DNA of 34,627 nucleotides. Source: Betaproteobacteria bacterium. GTDB taxonomy: Bacteria > Pseudomonadota > Gammaproteobacteria > Burkholderiales > Casimicrobiaceae. The DNA lies in assembly GCA_009778785.1 (NCBI GenBank), contig WRFN01000015.1:1-34627 (forward strand), given 5' to 3'. Each line of letters starts with the position of its first letter. Position 1 is the first letter of the stretch. Below, piece by piece: positions 16,753 to 25,884 of this stretch. The position numbers were made by a program, and so were the translations under genes. Under the pieces are notes generated by a model. That model was not told the DNA's origin, ran no database searches, and saw nothing but the letters and a program-made list of their open reading frames with translations.

Positions 16753-17632
16753 GTCGTCGGATGCCGCAAACACTTTGAACATTGCCGCCGACGCGCTGAC
16801 TGAATCGCTGACGCCCGATTGGGGCTTTTTCATTCGCTCGTCCAAGCGGCACGAAGCGTTTCGTTCGGCGTGGCAGGAAGTCGAAGTGCACGAAACCCGA
16901 ACGTTCGGCACGCTGTTCCGGCTCGACAGCCATTTCATGACTTCGGAAAAAGACGAGTTTTTCTATCACGAAAACCTCGTTCACATGGCGGCCATCACGC
17001 ACGGCCGGCCGCGTCGCGCGCTCATCGTCGGCGGCGGCGATGGCGGCTCGGCGGAAGAATTATTCAAGCACCCATCCATCGAACACATCACGCTGGTGGA
17101 GATCGATCAGGCGGTGGTGGACATCGCCCGCCGCTATCTGCAACGGGTGCATCACGGCAGCTTGGACGATCCGCGCCTCACGCTGAAAATCGAGGACGGC
17201 TTCGCTTACGTCAAAGCCGGTACCGAGCCGTTCGATTTGATCGTACTCGACCTCACCGATCCGGGTGGTCCGTCAACGTTGCTCTACACCTCGGAGTTTT
17301 ACCGCGCTTGCGCCGCGCGGCTGGGCGACAGCGGCATCATGACGTTACACATCGCCAGCCCGCTCGCCAACCCGACACAAATTCGCGAGACCCTGCAACG
17401 CTTGCGCGAAGTGTTCAAGCACGTCGTTCCCTACCTCACCTCGGTGCCGCTCTACGGTGGGCTGTGGTTGATGGCGTTCTGCTCGCAACGCGCCGACCCG
17501 CGCCGACTGACGCCCGAAACCGTCGAAGCGCGATTGCAAGAACGCGGCATCCGCCAGCTTCAGTACTACAACGGCGCGATGCACAGCGCGGCGCTGGCGT
17601 TGCCGAATTTTGTAAAAGAGATCGTGGCGTAG
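16745..17632 (+). CDS. speE: Spermidine synthase (polyamine aminopropyltransferase)
   Basis: Transfers an aminopropyl group from decarboxylated SAM to putrescine. The 295-residue protein has DWGFF near the N-terminus, the nucleotide loop VGGGDGGSAEE (Gly96-Gly101), the acidic pair VEID, and the catalytic LDLTDPGGPS with Asp169 and Asp172. The fold is the methyltransferase-like one of the SpeE family. GKE-type gate residues are not diagnostic here, so a preference for spermidine over other polyamines is assumed from the speD neighbour. It overlaps speD by eight bases, and no further gene follows in the unit. Confidence 0.94.
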   Translation: MAESSDAANTLNIAADALTESLTPDWGFFIRSSKRHEAFRSAWQEVEVHETRTFGTLFRLDSHFMTSEKDEFFYHENLVHMAAITHGRPRRALIVGGGDGGSAEELFKHPSIEHITLVEIDQAVVDIARRYLQRVHHGSLDDPRLTLKIEDGFAYVKAGTEPFDLIVLDLTDPGGPSTLLYTSEFYRACAARLGDSGIMTLHIASPLANPTQIRETLQRLREVFKHVVPYLTSVPLYGGLWLMAFCSQRADPRRLTPETVEARLQERGIRQLQYYNGAMHSAALALPNFVKEIVA

Positions 17633-17660
17633 GTTGGCGGTGAGCGTAGCGAACTCCAAC
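17633..17660. repeat. Short palindromic repeat after speE
   Basis: GTTGG at 17633-17637 pairs with CCAAC at 17656-17660 around a GAGCGTAGCGAA centre. This form is like extragenic palindromes I know from betaproteobacteria. It starts right after the speE stop and may also help end the transcript. Confidence 0.45.
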
Positions 17661-17689
17661 ATAACAACGTTACCTAACACTTTTCTAAA

Positions 17690-17715
17690 TTGCTTCGTCG
17701 CTTCGCTCTTCGCAA
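17690..17715. repeat. TTGCTTCGTCGCTTCGCT-type extragenic repeat
   Basis: The stretch from TTGC (17690-17693) to GCAA (17712-17715) with an inner GTCGCTTCGCT is nearly identical to a short repeat I recall from many proteobacterial genomes. It lies between convergent speE and the DHA2 exporter gene. Confidence 0.45.
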
Positions 17716-17781
17716 GGACAGCGCAAAAATAAACGGCATGGCGAGCAAAGCAAAGCACTCCGGTTTTCGTTTAACCTCAAC

Positions 17782-19140
17782 TCAAACCCGTCTCGCGTCT
17801 TCTCTCCGAACTTGTAAAAAAATCATCGACGCGCACAGCGTTAACGCGCCGACCAGAAGATACGTCAGATGAAACGCGCGCTCGACGCCATCCTGACTGA
17901 ACAGATTGAGAAACACCGAAGACACGGCAATGCCGAAGCTCATCGACAACTGCATGATGACGGAGAAAAGGCTGTTGCCGCTGCTTACGACTTCCGTGCC
18001 GAGGTCTTGCAAGGTCAGCGAATTCATCGCGGTGAACTGCACCGAGTTGATGAAACCGAAAAAAGCGAGTTGCACGAGCAGCAACAGCAGCGGCGTTTGC
18101 GGCGTGACGAGAGCGAAGCTGGCCATCATCAAACCCAGCAAAATCGTGTTGGTCGACAAAACCATGCGGTAGCCCCAGCGCGCGAGCAAAATCGTGACCA
18201 CCGTTTTGGCGGAGATGGCGCTGGCGGCGGAGGCAATCATCATCAATCCGGCTTTCGACGGCGAGAAGCCCAACGAGAGTTGCAGGAAAAGCGGCGTCAG
18301 AAACGGCATGCTGCCGCTGCCCAAACGAGAGAAAATGTTGCCGAACATTCCAATCGCGTAGGTTGGGATTTTGAACAGCGACGGGCTGAACAACGGTTGC
18401 TCGACCTTGAACGCGCGCAACCAGTAAGTCATTTGCAGCGCGCAACCAGCCAGCAACAAGCATAACGACAGCGCCGTCGAAAGCGCGCGGTCGCCGAGAC
18501 CTTGCAACGCCAGTGAGAGCATCAACAACCCGCCGCCGAAGAAAGCAAAGCCCGCCCAATCGAACACGGGCGTCGGCTGTCGGAAGTTGGGCATCTTTTT
18601 TGAAACGCCCCACAAACCGATCACGCCAATCGGCAAATTGATCAAAAAAATCCAATGCCAAGTGGCGTATTGCGCCAACCAGCCGCCAACGGTAGGCCCA
18701 AGCAACGGGCCGACCAGCGCCGGAATCGTGACGAAACTCAGCGCCCGTACAAAATCTTTTCCGGGGAACGAGCGCAATACCACCAGTCGCCCGATCGGCT
18801 GCAAAAACGCGCCGCCGATGCCTTGTACGACGCGAGCGGCGACCAGTTGCCACAGCGTCGTCGATAACGAACACAACAACGAGCCTAGGCAAAAGAAAAT
18901 AATTGCGGCAAGAAAAAGCCGCTGCGTGCCGAAGCGGTCGGCAAGCCAGCCGGATGTGGGAATCAGCAGCGCGACGGTCAGGATGTACGAGATCACCACC
19001 ATCTGCATCTTCAACGGGCTGGCGTGAAGATCGGCCGCGATAGACGGCAACGCCGTGTTGAGGATGGTTGCATCGAGCGACTGCATGAAAAACCCGATGG
19101 CAATGATGAGAAGCAATACGCGCTGTGAACGGTCTGCCAT
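17782..19140 (-). CDS. DHA2-family drug:H+ antiporter, MdtD/EmrB-like
   Basis: A 452-residue inner-membrane protein of the MFS with about 14 helices expected for DHA2. It opens with FFMQSLDATILNTALPSIAADL, the DHA2 helix-1 motif, followed by the motif A region GWLADRFGTQRLF, the antiporter-type RVVQGIGGAFLQPIGRL and GPLLGPTVGGWLAQYATWHWIFLINLPIGVIG. This matches E. coli MdtD closely in my memory. The substrate is unknown. It is a single gene, convergent with speE; no adjacent membrane-fusion or outer-membrane partner is present, so it probably works alone across the inner membrane. A second long frame read on the same strand is a shadow. Confidence 0.88.
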   Translation of the reverse strand: MADRSQRVLLLIIAIGFFMQSLDATILNTALPSIAADLHASPLKMQMVVISYILTVALLIPTSGWLADRFGTQRLFLAAIIFFCLGSLLCSLSTTLWQLVAARVVQGIGGAFLQPIGRLVVLRSFPGKDFVRALSFVTIPALVGPLLGPTVGGWLAQYATWHWIFLINLPIGVIGLWGVSKKMPNFRQPTPVFDWAGFAFFGGGLLMLSLALQGLGDRALSTALSLCLLLAGCALQMTYWLRAFKVEQPLFSPSLFKIPTYAIGMFGNIFSRLGSGSMPFLTPLFLQLSLGFSPSKAGLMMIASAASAISAKTVVTILLARWGYRMVLSTNTILLGLMMASFALVTPQTPLLLLLVQLAFFGFINSVQFTAMNSLTLQDLGTEVVSSGNSLFSVIMQLSMSFGIAVSSVFLNLFSQDGVERAFHLTYLLVGALTLCASMIFLQVRREDARRV

Positions 19141-19209
19141 GATGTGGTGTGGCGCTCAAACAACGACACACAAAAACGCGCCGAAGTTTGCATAAAATGC
19201 GCCGGTCAT

Positions 19210-19283
19210 TGGAGGCGGAGGTCGGAATCGAACCGGCGTAGACGGCTTTGCAGGCCGCTGCATGACCACTCTGCCACCCCGCC
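19210..19283 (-). tRNA. tRNA-Cys (GCA anticodon), CCA encoded
   Basis: Minus strand: the acceptor arm GGCGGGG (19283-19277) pairs with CTCCGCC, followed by T and an encoded CCA (plus-strand TGG at 19210-19212). The T loop TTCGATT and the anticodon loop with CTGCAAA give anticodon GCA, cysteine. The T stem has one mismatch (C/A). Total length is 74 bases. Confidence 0.95.
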
Positions 19284-19294
19284 CAAGAGGGGGG

Positions 19295-19322
19295 ATTATA
19301 CGCACAGTCTGGGGTTTTACAA
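19295..19322 (-). promoter_or_regulatory. Promoter of tRNA-Cys
   Basis: Minus strand: TTGTAA (19322-19317), 16-base spacer, perfect TATAAT (19300-19295), about 12 bases before the tRNA 5' end, with a C-rich stretch after it. Confidence 0.7.
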
Positions 19323-19359
19323 AATCGGCGCGCCGTGCTCTGGAAGATGCGGGAATCGG

Positions 19360-19398
19360 ATTCCGTTCACCCTGAACCTGTCGAAGGATGAACGGAAT
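19360..19398 (+). repeat. Extragenic palindromic repeat, first unit
   Basis: ATTCCGTTCA (19360-19369) and TGAACGGAAT (19389-19398) are perfect arms around CCCTGAACCTGTCGAAGGA. It belongs to the same family as 3899-3930. Confidence 0.7.
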
Positions 19399-19407
19399 GT
19401 CGTTGCA

Positions 19408-19434
19408 GGGCTTCGACAAGCTCTGCCCGAACGG
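19408..19434 (-). repeat. Extragenic palindromic repeat, second unit, inverted
   Basis: Read on the minus strand this is CCGTTCGG..AGAGCTTGTCGAAGCCC, the same core as the unit at 19360-19398 but facing the other way, ten bases downstream. The two form an inverted pair as in REP/BIME elements. Confidence 0.6.
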
Positions 19435-19470
19435 TGTTTTGGACGCAGAGGCGGCATTCTGCCTCAAATC

Positions 19471-19479
19471 TGTTAAAAT
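19471..19479 (+). promoter_or_regulatory. rpsB: Extended -10 promoter of rpsB
   Basis: TGT-TAAAAT is an extended -10 (TGn plus five of six matches). No -35 box is evident at normal spacing. Transcription would start near 19486. Confidence 0.45.
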
Positions 19480-19586
19480 ACGCCACCGCTTTTGCGGGGT
19501 CTTTAGCTTTCTGCCGCCAACCAACGGGCAGCGCCGATGTCATAAACCGGAGCGCCGTCAGGCAGGATCGAGCAGACTATTTCCGG

Positions 19587-19607
19587 CGCCGCCTTTTCAG
19601 CGGCGCT
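19587..19607 (+). promoter_or_regulatory. Hairpin in the rpsB leader
   Basis: GCGCCGC (19587-19593) and GCGGCGC (19601-19607) form a perfect 7-bp stem with a seven-base loop. In E. coli S2 represses its own mRNA through the leader; a similar role here is possible but not shown by this hairpin alone. The following bases are not a T run, so it is not a simple terminator. Confidence 0.4.
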
Positions 19608-19720
19608 TAATTCACACATCGGCGGCTTCAGGGTGCCGGAGAATTTTGCCCATCTCACAGAGATACAAAGTTCCGCAAGCCATACGCCGCTGATGGAGGT
19701 TAACCCTGAAGGAGTTTTCA

Positions 19721-20494
19721 ATGTCAGTCAGTATGCGTCAAATGCTGGAAGCGGGCGTCCATTTCGGGCACCAAACCCGTTACTGGGATCCCAAGATGGC
19801 CGAGTACATTTTCGGTCATCGCAACAAGATTCACATCATCAATCTCGAGAAGACGCTCGAGAAGTACAACGAAGCGATGCAGTATGTGCGTCGCCTCATC
19901 GCCAACAAGGGCACGATTCTGTTCGTCGGCACGAAGCGTCAGGCGCGCGACATCATCCGCGAAGAAGCGGCGCGTTGCGGCATGCCTTACGTCGATAACC
20001 GCTGGCTGGGCGGCATGTTGACCAATTTCAAGACGGTCAAGCAGTCGGTCAAGCGTTTGAAAGATTTGGAGCAGATGGAAACCGACGGCACGTTCGAGAA
20101 GATGAGCAAGCGCGAAGCGCTGACGCTCACGCGCGAACTGGCGAAAAGCCGTCAGAGCCTCGAAGGCATCAAGGACATGAATGTGTTGCCCGATGCGATT
20201 TTCGTGATCGACGTCGGTTATCACAAGATCGCGATTACCGAAGCGCAGCGTTTGGGCATTCCGCTGGTGGCGGTGGTGGATACCAATCATTCGCCGATCG
20301 GCATCGACTACGTGATTCCGGGCAACGACGATTCGAGCCGCGCCACGCGCTTGTACGCGCGCGGGGTTGCCGATGCGGTGCTGGAAGGCAAGAACGATGC
20401 TTTGTCGGGGCTCTTGCAGGCGGGCGATGAGTTCGTCGAAGTGAGCGAAGAAGAAGTGGCGGTCGAGCCGGAAGCGGCGAAGGAAGCACAGTAA
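19721..20494 (+). CDS. rpsB: 30S ribosomal protein S2
   Basis: S2 joins the 30S subunit late and is needed for S1 binding. The 257-residue protein starts [26 protein letters not shown] and has the coiled-coil region between [15 protein letters not shown] and [14 protein letters not shown] plus [19 protein letters not shown], all standard S2 sequence; the C-terminus is an acidic tail. AAGGAG lies six bases before the ATG. It begins the long plus-strand block, with tsf 100 bases downstream beyond a terminator-like hairpin. Confidence 0.98.
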   Translation: MSVSMRQMLEAGVHFGHQTRYWDPKMAEYIFGHRNKIHIINLEKTLEKYNEAMQYVRRLIANKGTILFVGTKRQARDIIREEAARCGMPYVDNRWLGGMLTNFKTVKQSVKRLKDLEQMETDGTFEKMSKREALTLTRELAKSRQSLEGIKDMNVLPDAIFVIDVGYHKIAITEAQRLGIPLVAVVDTNHSPIGIDYVIPGNDDSSRATRLYARGVADAVLEGKNDALSGLLQAGDEFVEVSEEEVAVEPEAAKEAQ

Positions 20495-20501
20495 AAAAAT
20501 C

Positions 20502-20529
20502 GCCCGACACGGGGATTCTCGTGTTGGGC
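20502..20529 (+). promoter_or_regulatory. Hairpin after rpsB
   Basis: GCCCGACACG and CGTGTTGGGC pair with one G-T wobble around an eight-base loop. Placed eight bases after the rpsB stop, it may protect the rpsB mRNA end. Confidence 0.5.
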
Positions 20530-20543
20530 AACGAATCGAAAAG

Positions 20544-20567
20544 GCCGGAGCGGCGCTCCGGCGTTTT
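20544..20567 (+). terminator. Attenuating terminator between rpsB and tsf
   Basis: GCCGGAGCG and CGCTCCGGC (20544-20562) form a strong stem with almost no loop, followed by GTTTTG. The short T run suggests partial termination, setting more S2 than EF-Ts mRNA. Confidence 0.65.
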
Positions 20568-20594
20568 GAACATAGAAACGGATCGGAGTTAAAA

Positions 20595-21494
20595 ATGGCG
20601 GACATCTCCGCAAGTGTTGTGATGGAACTGCGCCAGCGTACCGGGCTGGGCATGATGGAGTGCAAGAAAGCGCTGGTCGAAACTCAGGGCAATCTCGAAA
20701 AAGCGGAAGAACTGTTGCGGATCAAGTCCGGCGCCAAGGCGAGCAAAGCGGCGAGCCGGGTAACGGCGGAAGGCTCGGTCGGCGGTTTTGTATCGGCGGA
20801 TGGCAAGACGGCGGCGATGGTTGAAGTCAACTGTGAAACCGATTTCGTCGCGCGCAGCGAAGATTTTCTCAAGTTCGCCAAGGATTTGGCGGAGTTGGTG
20901 GCGACCAAGAACCCGGCGGATGTCGAATCTTTGTCGGCGCAGCCGTTCAAGAGCGGCGAATACGAGGGAACGGTTGAAACGGTGCGGCAAGCGCTGGTGC
21001 AGAAGATTGGTGAAAACCTGTCGGTGCGTCGCTTGGCGCGTCGCGCCACGACGGCGCGGCTGGTGCAGTATCTGCATGGCGGCGGTCGCATCGGCGTGAC
21101 CATCGAGATCGACGGCGACGAAGCCACCGGCAAGGACATCGCGCTGCACGTTGCGGCGTCGGTGGCCGGAACGCGACCGCTGTGCATCACCAAAGAGCAA
21201 GTGCCCGCCGAACTGGTGAACAAAGAGCGCGAGATTTTCATGGCGCAAGCGGCGGAAAGCGGCAAGCCCGCCGAGATCGTCGCGCGCATGGTGGAAGGCC
21301 GCGTCGCCAAGTATCTGGCGGAAGTGGCGTTGCTCGGTCAGCCGTTCGTCAAGAACCCCGACGAAACGGTCGAGCAATATTTGAAGGGCAAGAAAGCCAG
21401 CGTCAAGGCGTTTGATCTTTTCGTGGTCGGTGAAGGCATCGAGAAGAAGAAGGACGATTTTGCCGCTGAAGTCGCAGCGATGACGAAGGGCTGA
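20595..21494 (+). CDS. tsf: Translation elongation factor Ts
   Basis: Nucleotide exchange factor that releases GDP from EF-Tu. The 299-residue protein has the N-terminal UBA-like domain with [15 protein letters not shown] (15-29) and the EF-Tu-contacting NCETDFVAR motif at about residue 78-86, then the core subdomains and a C-terminal module ending [11 protein letters not shown]. The ATG has GATCGGAG a short way upstream. It is the second gene of the rpsB-tsf-pyrH-frr order common in proteobacteria. Confidence 0.98.
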   Translation: MADISASVVMELRQRTGLGMMECKKALVETQGNLEKAEELLRIKSGAKASKAASRVTAEGSVGGFVSADGKTAAMVEVNCETDFVARSEDFLKFAKDLAELVATKNPADVESLSAQPFKSGEYEGTVETVRQALVQKIGENLSVRRLARRATTARLVQYLHGGGRIGVTIEIDGDEATGKDIALHVAASVAGTRPLCITKEQVPAELVNKEREIFMAQAAESGKPAEIVARMVEGRVAKYLAEVALLGQPFVKNPDETVEQYLKGKKASVKAFDLFVVGEGIEKKKDDFAAEVAAMTKG

Positions 21495-21507
21495 TTCTCA
21501 ATCAGCC
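21489..21507 (+). terminator. Hairpin covering the tsf stop, possible attenuator
   Basis: GGCTGATT and AATCAGCC form a perfect 8-bp stem with a CTC loop; the TGA stop of tsf lies within the left arm. Only TTC follows, so termination would be weak; mRNA end protection is as likely. Confidence 0.45.
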
Positions 21508-21571
21508 TTCGACCGCGACCGCTTTCCCGGACGTTGTTTTTTACGATTGACATTTGACACTCAAGGACATC

Positions 21572-22309
21572 ATGAACGCACCGTCTCCCGTTTTGCCCCA
21601 ACCTCACTACAAGCGCATTCTGCTGAAGCTGTCGGGAGAAGCGTTGATGGGAGACGATCCGTTCGGGATCAACCGCAAGGTGATCGACCGGATCGTCGGG
21701 GAAATCGCCGAAGTGGTTCGCATGGGGGTTCAAACCGCCATCGTGATCGGCGGCGGCAACATCTTTCGCGGCGTAGCGCCGGGGGCGGCCGGAATGGATC
21801 GCGCCACCGCCGACTACATGGGGATGCTGGCCACGCTGATGAACGCATTGGCGTTGCAGGATGCGTTGCGCCGCGCCGACATCGTGTCGCGGGTACAATC
21901 GGCGCTGCGTATCGATCAGGTCGCCGAGATGTACATTCGCGGCAAGGCGCTGCGTTATCTCGAAGAAAACAAGGTCGTGATTTTCGCGGCGGGAACGGGC
22001 AACCCGTTTTTCACCACGGATACGGCAGCGGCGTTGCGGGGACGTGAAGTCGGCGTCGATATCGTATTAAAAGCCACCAAGGTGGACGGTGTTTATACCG
22101 CCGATCCGTTCAAAGATCCGAAAGCGACGCGCTATCAATCGTTGACTTTCGACGAGGCGATTACCAAAAACCTGAAGGTGATGGACGCTACCGCGCTGGC
22201 GCTGTGCCGTGATCAGGAAATGCGGGTGAACGTATTTTCGATCACCAAACCCGGCGCGTTGCAGCGCGTGGTTCTCGGCGAGGATGAGGGAACGCTGGTG
22301 CATTGTTGA
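21572..22309 (+). CDS. pyrH: UMP kinase
   Basis: Bacterial hexameric UMP kinase of the amino-acid-kinase fold, phosphorylating UMP to UDP. Seen in the 245-residue product: [13 protein letters not shown] near residue 13-25, [16 protein letters not shown], the [21 protein letters not shown] segment, [19 protein letters not shown], and [18 protein letters not shown]. These are standard PyrH motifs. The ATG at 21572 has AAGGA four bases upstream; an in-frame TTG at 21554 is possible but less good. It sits 77 bases after tsf. Confidence 0.97.
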   Translation: MNAPSPVLPQPHYKRILLKLSGEALMGDDPFGINRKVIDRIVGEIAEVVRMGVQTAIVIGGGNIFRGVAPGAAGMDRATADYMGMLATLMNALALQDALRRADIVSRVQSALRIDQVAEMYIRGKALRYLEENKVVIFAAGTGNPFFTTDTAAALRGREVGVDIVLKATKVDGVYTADPFKDPKATRYQSLTFDEAITKNLKVMDATALALCRDQEMRVNVFSITKPGALQRVVLGEDEGTLVHC

Positions 22310-22387
22310 ACTGCGCCGCTTTTTCCCATCAGAGAAAGCGCGATAAAGGTTCAACCTTTTAGACAGGAAAAATTTCAGGAGATAACC

Positions 22388-22945
22388 ATGATTCCGGAAA
22401 TCAAAAAAACCGCCGAACACAAAATGGCGCGAACCATCGAGACGCTGGTCAGCGATCTCGGCAAAGTGCGGACAGGACGCGCCCACACGGGGATCGTCGA
22501 TCACATTCACGTCGATTACTACGGCACGCAAACGCCGATCAATCAGGTGGCGAACATCACGCTGGCCGATTCGCGGACGATTGCGGTGCAGCCGTGGGAA
22601 AAGAAAATGGTGCCGATCGTCGAGCGGGCGTTGCGCGATTCCGATTTAGGCATCAATCCGAACACGCAGGGCGACATCATCCGTTTGCCGTTGCCGCCGC
22701 TGACCGAAGAGCGTCGCCGCGAGTTGGCGAAAATGGTGCGTCACGAAGGCGAGAACGCCAAGGTCGCGGCGCGCAACGTGCGGCGCGACGCCAACGAACA
22801 TCTGAAAAAACTGCTCAAGGATCACGAGATCGCCGAAGACGACGAGCGTCGGGCGCAGGATGAAATTCAGAAAATCACTGACAAATCCATCATCGAAATC
22901 GACAAACTGATCGCCGCCAAAGAAGCGGAATTGATGACGATTTGA
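22388..22945 (+). CDS. frr: Ribosome recycling factor
   Basis: Splits the post-termination ribosome with EF-G. At 185 residues the length is exact for the family. Seen: [32 protein letters not shown] in the first half, then [26 protein letters not shown] and the long helix [23 protein letters not shown] lies before the ATG at ideal spacing. A weak AAAGGT/ACCTTT hairpin lies in the 78-base gap after pyrH. Confidence 0.98.
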   Translation: MIPEIKKTAEHKMARTIETLVSDLGKVRTGRAHTGIVDHIHVDYYGTQTPINQVANITLADSRTIAVQPWEKKMVPIVERALRDSDLGINPNTQGDIIRLPLPPLTEERRRELAKMVRHEGENAKVAARNVRRDANEHLKKLLKDHEIAEDDERRAQDEIQKITDKSIIEIDKLIAAKEAELMTI

Positions 22946-22963
22946 TCGGCGTTTACTTCTTCG

Positions 22964-23752
22964 ATGTTTTCTTCCTCCACTCGCACCATTCCCGATGCAC
23001 CGCTGGTGCCGCGGCACATAGCGATCATCATGGACGGCAACGGGCGCTGGGCGAAGCAGCGTTTTCTGCCGCGTGTGGCGGGACACAAGCGCGGCGTTGA
23101 AACCGTTCGCAAACTGGTGCGGGCGTCGATCGAGCGCGGTGTTGAATACCTGACGCTGTTCGCTTTTTCGAGCGAGAACTGGCGGCGGCCGGCGGAAGAA
23201 GTGTCGTTGCTCAAAGGCATGTTTCTCAACGCGCTCGAGCAGGAAATCGAGCAACTGCACAAGAATCAGGTGCGTCTCAAAGTGATCGGCGATTTGAGCG
23301 GCTTCGGCGCGCGCATCGGCGAGTTGGTGGCGGCGGGCGAAAAATTGACCGAAAACGATGCGCGGCTGACGCTGACGATTGCGGCCAGCTACGGCGGTCG
23401 CTGGGACATCATGCGGGCAGCGAAGGCATATTTTCAGGCGCACCCCGAAGCGCTCGACGCGCAAGCGCCGATTGCGCCGGAAGACATCGAGCCGTATCTG
23501 TCGATGATGTATGCGCCGGAGCCGGACTTGTTCATTCGCACCGGCGGCGAGAAACGAATTTCTAATTTTCTGCTGTGGCAAATGGCTTACACCGAATTTT
23601 ATTTCACCGATACGCTGTGGCCGGACTTCAGCGAGCAAACGCTCGACGCGGCGATTGCTTCATATCAACAACGCGAGCGCCGCTTCGGGCGCACCAGTGA
23701 ACAACTGCAAGCGGCGGCCAAAGAAAAGCGGCAGTTGGCCGGAGCGGAATAA
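22964..23752 (+). CDS. uppS: Undecaprenyl diphosphate synthase
   Basis: cis-Prenyltransferase that extends farnesyl diphosphate to the C55 lipid carrier used in peptidoglycan and O-antigen synthesis. The 262-residue protein has HIAIIMDGNGRWA with the catalytic Asp24, LTLFAFSSENWRRP, and the C-terminal FIRTGGEKRISNFLLWQMAYTEFYF with the pyrophosphate-binding Arg and Glu residues. The usual NYGGRWDI appears as SYGGRWDI, a mild change. It starts 18 bases after frr and ends 25 bases before cdsA. Confidence 0.96.
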   Translation: MFSSSTRTIPDAPLVPRHIAIIMDGNGRWAKQRFLPRVAGHKRGVETVRKLVRASIERGVEYLTLFAFSSENWRRPAEEVSLLKGMFLNALEQEIEQLHKNQVRLKVIGDLSGFGARIGELVAAGEKLTENDARLTLTIAASYGGRWDIMRAAKAYFQAHPEALDAQAPIAPEDIEPYLSMMYAPEPDLFIRTGGEKRISNFLLWQMAYTEFYFTDTLWPDFSEQTLDAAIASYQQRERRFGRTSEQLQAAAKEKRQLAGAE

Positions 23753-23777
23753 CCATGAATACGGAGTATCGCGTCTC

Positions 23778-24680
23778 ATGAGTCTATCGCCGTTGGCGCA
23801 ACGGGTGGCAACCGGCGTGGTGATGCTGGTTATCTTTTTGGCGGCGTTGTTTTACTTGCCGCCGTCTCTCTGGATGTTGGCGATGATGCTGGTGCTGCTG
23901 GCGGCGGGCAGCGAGTTCGGCCGCTTGTTGGGCAGCGACGGCTTTGCGCGCTATGGCGTGCCGGCGTCGCCGCATTACCGCTGGTTGTTGCCGCTGGGGC
24001 TGATTGCCGCCGTGGCTTCCGCGCTCTTCTTTTTCACGCGACAGTACAGTGAAATCGAGCAAGTTCTCTTTATGGTCGCGTGCTACGCGCTGTTGACACT
24101 GCTGGCGTTGACGGTGGTGCCTTGGTGGATCGTCCGTTTTGAACAGGGTCGTTTGCAGGGTAACCGCCCGACGCGCGCCGGTTTCGCGGTGGTCGGCGGC
24201 TGGCTGCTCTTCTGCTGTTGGTTGGCGATCGTGCAGTTGCGCTCGGTGTCGCCGTGGTTGTTGCTGGCCGTGCTGGTGCTGATATGGCTAGCCGACAGCG
24301 CGGCGTATTTCGCCGGTCGCGCCTTCGGCAAACACAAGCTGGCGCCGAAAACCAGCCCCGGCAAGACGCGGGAAGGCGCGCTCGGCGCGCTGCTGGCGGT
24401 GACGGTGTATGCGTTGGCGCTGGCGCCGTTCATGTTGCCGAAATCGTCGGTGCTGTTGACGCTGCCGACAGTGGCGCAATGGTTGATCTGGCTGGGGCTG
24501 GCGTGGGTGCTGACGGTGTTGTCGGTGTTCGGCGATTTGTTTGAATCGCTGGTCAAACGTATGGCCGATTGCAAGGATAGCGGCGGGTTGTTGCCCGGGC
24601 ACGGCGGTGTGCTCGACCGCATCGACAGTCTGTTGACAACGGTGCCGGTGGCGGCGCTGATGACGAGTTTTCTGGTGTGA
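23778..24680 (+). CDS. cdsA: Phosphatidate cytidylyltransferase
   Basis: Inner-membrane enzyme that makes CDP-diacylglycerol from phosphatidic acid and CTP for all phospholipids. The 300-residue sequence is very hydrophobic, with about eight helices, and ends with the family signature [35 protein letters not shown] with its Asp and Lys residues. The ATG at 23778 gives the usual short N-terminus; an extension over the uppS 3' end is an artefact of an open frame. A cysteine (DCKD) replaces the usual residue before KD. Its stop TGA overlaps the GTG start of dxr. Confidence 0.95.
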   Translation: MSLSPLAQRVATGVVMLVIFLAALFYLPPSLWMLAMMLVLLAAGSEFGRLLGSDGFARYGVPASPHYRWLLPLGLIAAVASALFFFTRQYSEIEQVLFMVACYALLTLLALTVVPWWIVRFEQGRLQGNRPTRAGFAVVGGWLLFCCWLAIVQLRSVSPWLLLAVLVLIWLADSAAYFAGRAFGKHKLAPKTSPGKTREGALGALLAVTVYALALAPFMLPKSSVLLTLPTVAQWLIWLGLAWVLTVLSVFGDLFESLVKRMADCKDSGGLLPGHGGVLDRIDSLLTTVPVAALMTSFLV

Positions 24681-25882
24681 GTGAAAAAAAATTCAGGCGT
24701 TTGACGGTGCTCGGCGCAACCGGCTCGATCGGCGCGTCCACGCTTGACGTGGCGGCGCGTCACCCCGAGCGCTTCGAGGTGACGGCGCTGGCGGCGCGTC
24801 GGAATTGGGAAACATTGCGTTTGCTGTGCGCCCGTTTTCGTCCGCGCTACGCGGCGCTGTTCGACGAAGCGGCGGCGGCTTCGTTGCGGCAAGGCTTGCG
24901 CGAAGACGGCGTGGCCTGCGAAGTATTGTCCGGCGCCGAAGGCGTGCGGGCGGTAGCGGCGTTGCCGGAAGTCGATACCGTGCTGGCGGCGATTACCGGC
25001 GCGGCGGGGCTGCTGCCGACGCTCGCCGCCGCGCAGGCGGGCAAGCGCGTGTTGCTGGCGAACAAGGAAGCGCTGGTGATGGGCGGGGCGTTGTTCATGG
25101 CGGCGGTACGAGCGGGTAACGCCACCTTGTTGCCCATCGACAGCGAACACAACGCGATTTTTCAATGTCTGCCGGGACACGCGCAACAGTGCGGAACGCG
25201 GGCGCCGGGGATTCGCAAAATCATTTTAACGGCGTCGGGCGGCCCTTTCCGCGAAACGTCGCTGGCTGCTTTGCGCGACGTGACGCCGGAGCAAGCCTGC
25301 GCGCATCCGGTGTGGAAGATGGGGCGCAAAATTTCGATTGATTCGGCCACGATGATGAACAAGGGGCTGGAAGTGATCGAAGCGCATTGGCTGTTCGACA
25401 TGCCGCCGACTGCCATTGAAGTGGCGATTCACCCGCAAAGCATCATTCATTCGTTCGTCGAATATCTCGACGGCTCGACGCTGGCGCAACTCGGCTCGCC
25501 CGACATGCGCACGCCGATTGCGCAAGCGCTGGCGTTTCCTGAGCGGATCGACGGCGGCGTGACGTCGCTGAACTTCGCCGCCTTGCCGACGCTGACTTTC
25601 AGCGCGCCGGATCGGCAGCGTTTTCCTTGTTTGGACTTGGCTTATCAGGCGTTGAACGTCGGCGGCAGCGCCGCGCTGGTCTTGAACGCGGCCAATGAAA
25701 TCGCGGTGGAAGCATTTTTGAACCGGCGCATCGGGTTTCTCGACATCGCGGCGGTGTGCGATGCCGTGTTGTCGAAGTCGCCGACCACAGCAGCGCCGAC
25801 CACGGTTGAAGAAGCCATCGCCTTCGATGCGACGGCGCGGCGTGCGGCGGAGCAACAAGTCGCGGTAAGGCAGGGAGCGTAG
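24677..25882 (+). CDS. dxr: 1-deoxy-D-xylulose-5-phosphate reductoisomerase
   Basis: Second enzyme of the methylerythritol phosphate pathway to isoprenoids; it uses NADPH. The 401-residue product has the dinucleotide loop LGATGSIG (12-19), [12 protein letters not shown], the metal and substrate motifs [13 protein letters not shown] and TASGGPFRE, then [31 protein letters not shown]. The start is GTG at 24677, which overlaps the cdsA stop by four bases (GTGA) and so predicts translational coupling. It supplies precursor for the uppS product nearby. Confidence 0.96.
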   Translation: MSEKKFRRLTVLGATGSIGASTLDVAARHPERFEVTALAARRNWETLRLLCARFRPRYAALFDEAAAASLRQGLREDGVACEVLSGAEGVRAVAALPEVDTVLAAITGAAGLLPTLAAAQAGKRVLLANKEALVMGGALFMAAVRAGNATLLPIDSEHNAIFQCLPGHAQQCGTRAPGIRKIILTASGGPFRETSLAALRDVTPEQACAHPVWKMGRKISIDSATMMNKGLEVIEAHWLFDMPPTAIEVAIHPQSIIHSFVEYLDGSTLAQLGSPDMRTPIAQALAFPERIDGGVTSLNFAALPTLTFSAPDRQRFPCLDLAYQALNVGGSAALVLNAANEIAVEAFLNRRIGFLDIAAVCDAVLSKSPTTAAPTTVEEAIAFDATARRAAEQQVAVRQGA

Positions 25883-25884
25883 CG

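Larger units (their letters stand above)
19284..19720. other. 437-base region between tRNA-Cys and rpsB
   Basis: It holds the tRNA promoter (19295-19322), an inverted pair of extragenic repeats (19360-19434), a predicted rpsB promoter (19471-19479) and about 235 bases of rpsB leader with a 7-bp hairpin at 19587-19607. No gene is supported. The map gene, which often sits divergently before rpsB in proteobacteria, is not here. Confidence 0.7.

Noticed and set aside
17777-19171. 464-codon frame over the DHA2 exporter on the same strand
   Set aside because: Arg/His-rich with no motif, and the alternative frame encodes a full MFS protein.
19503-19721. 72-codon antisense frame in the rpsB leader
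   Set aside because: It needs a TTG start over the rpsB start region, has no ribosome site, and lies in a leader that must be read the other way; only noted as a finding.
21547-21575. TTGACA as a pyrH promoter
   Set aside because: The -35 is perfect, but no -10 lies at proper spacing before the start codon.
22646-23638. 330-codon minus-strand frame opposite frr and uppS
   Set aside because: Both plus-strand genes are complete with all motifs; the antisense frame has none.
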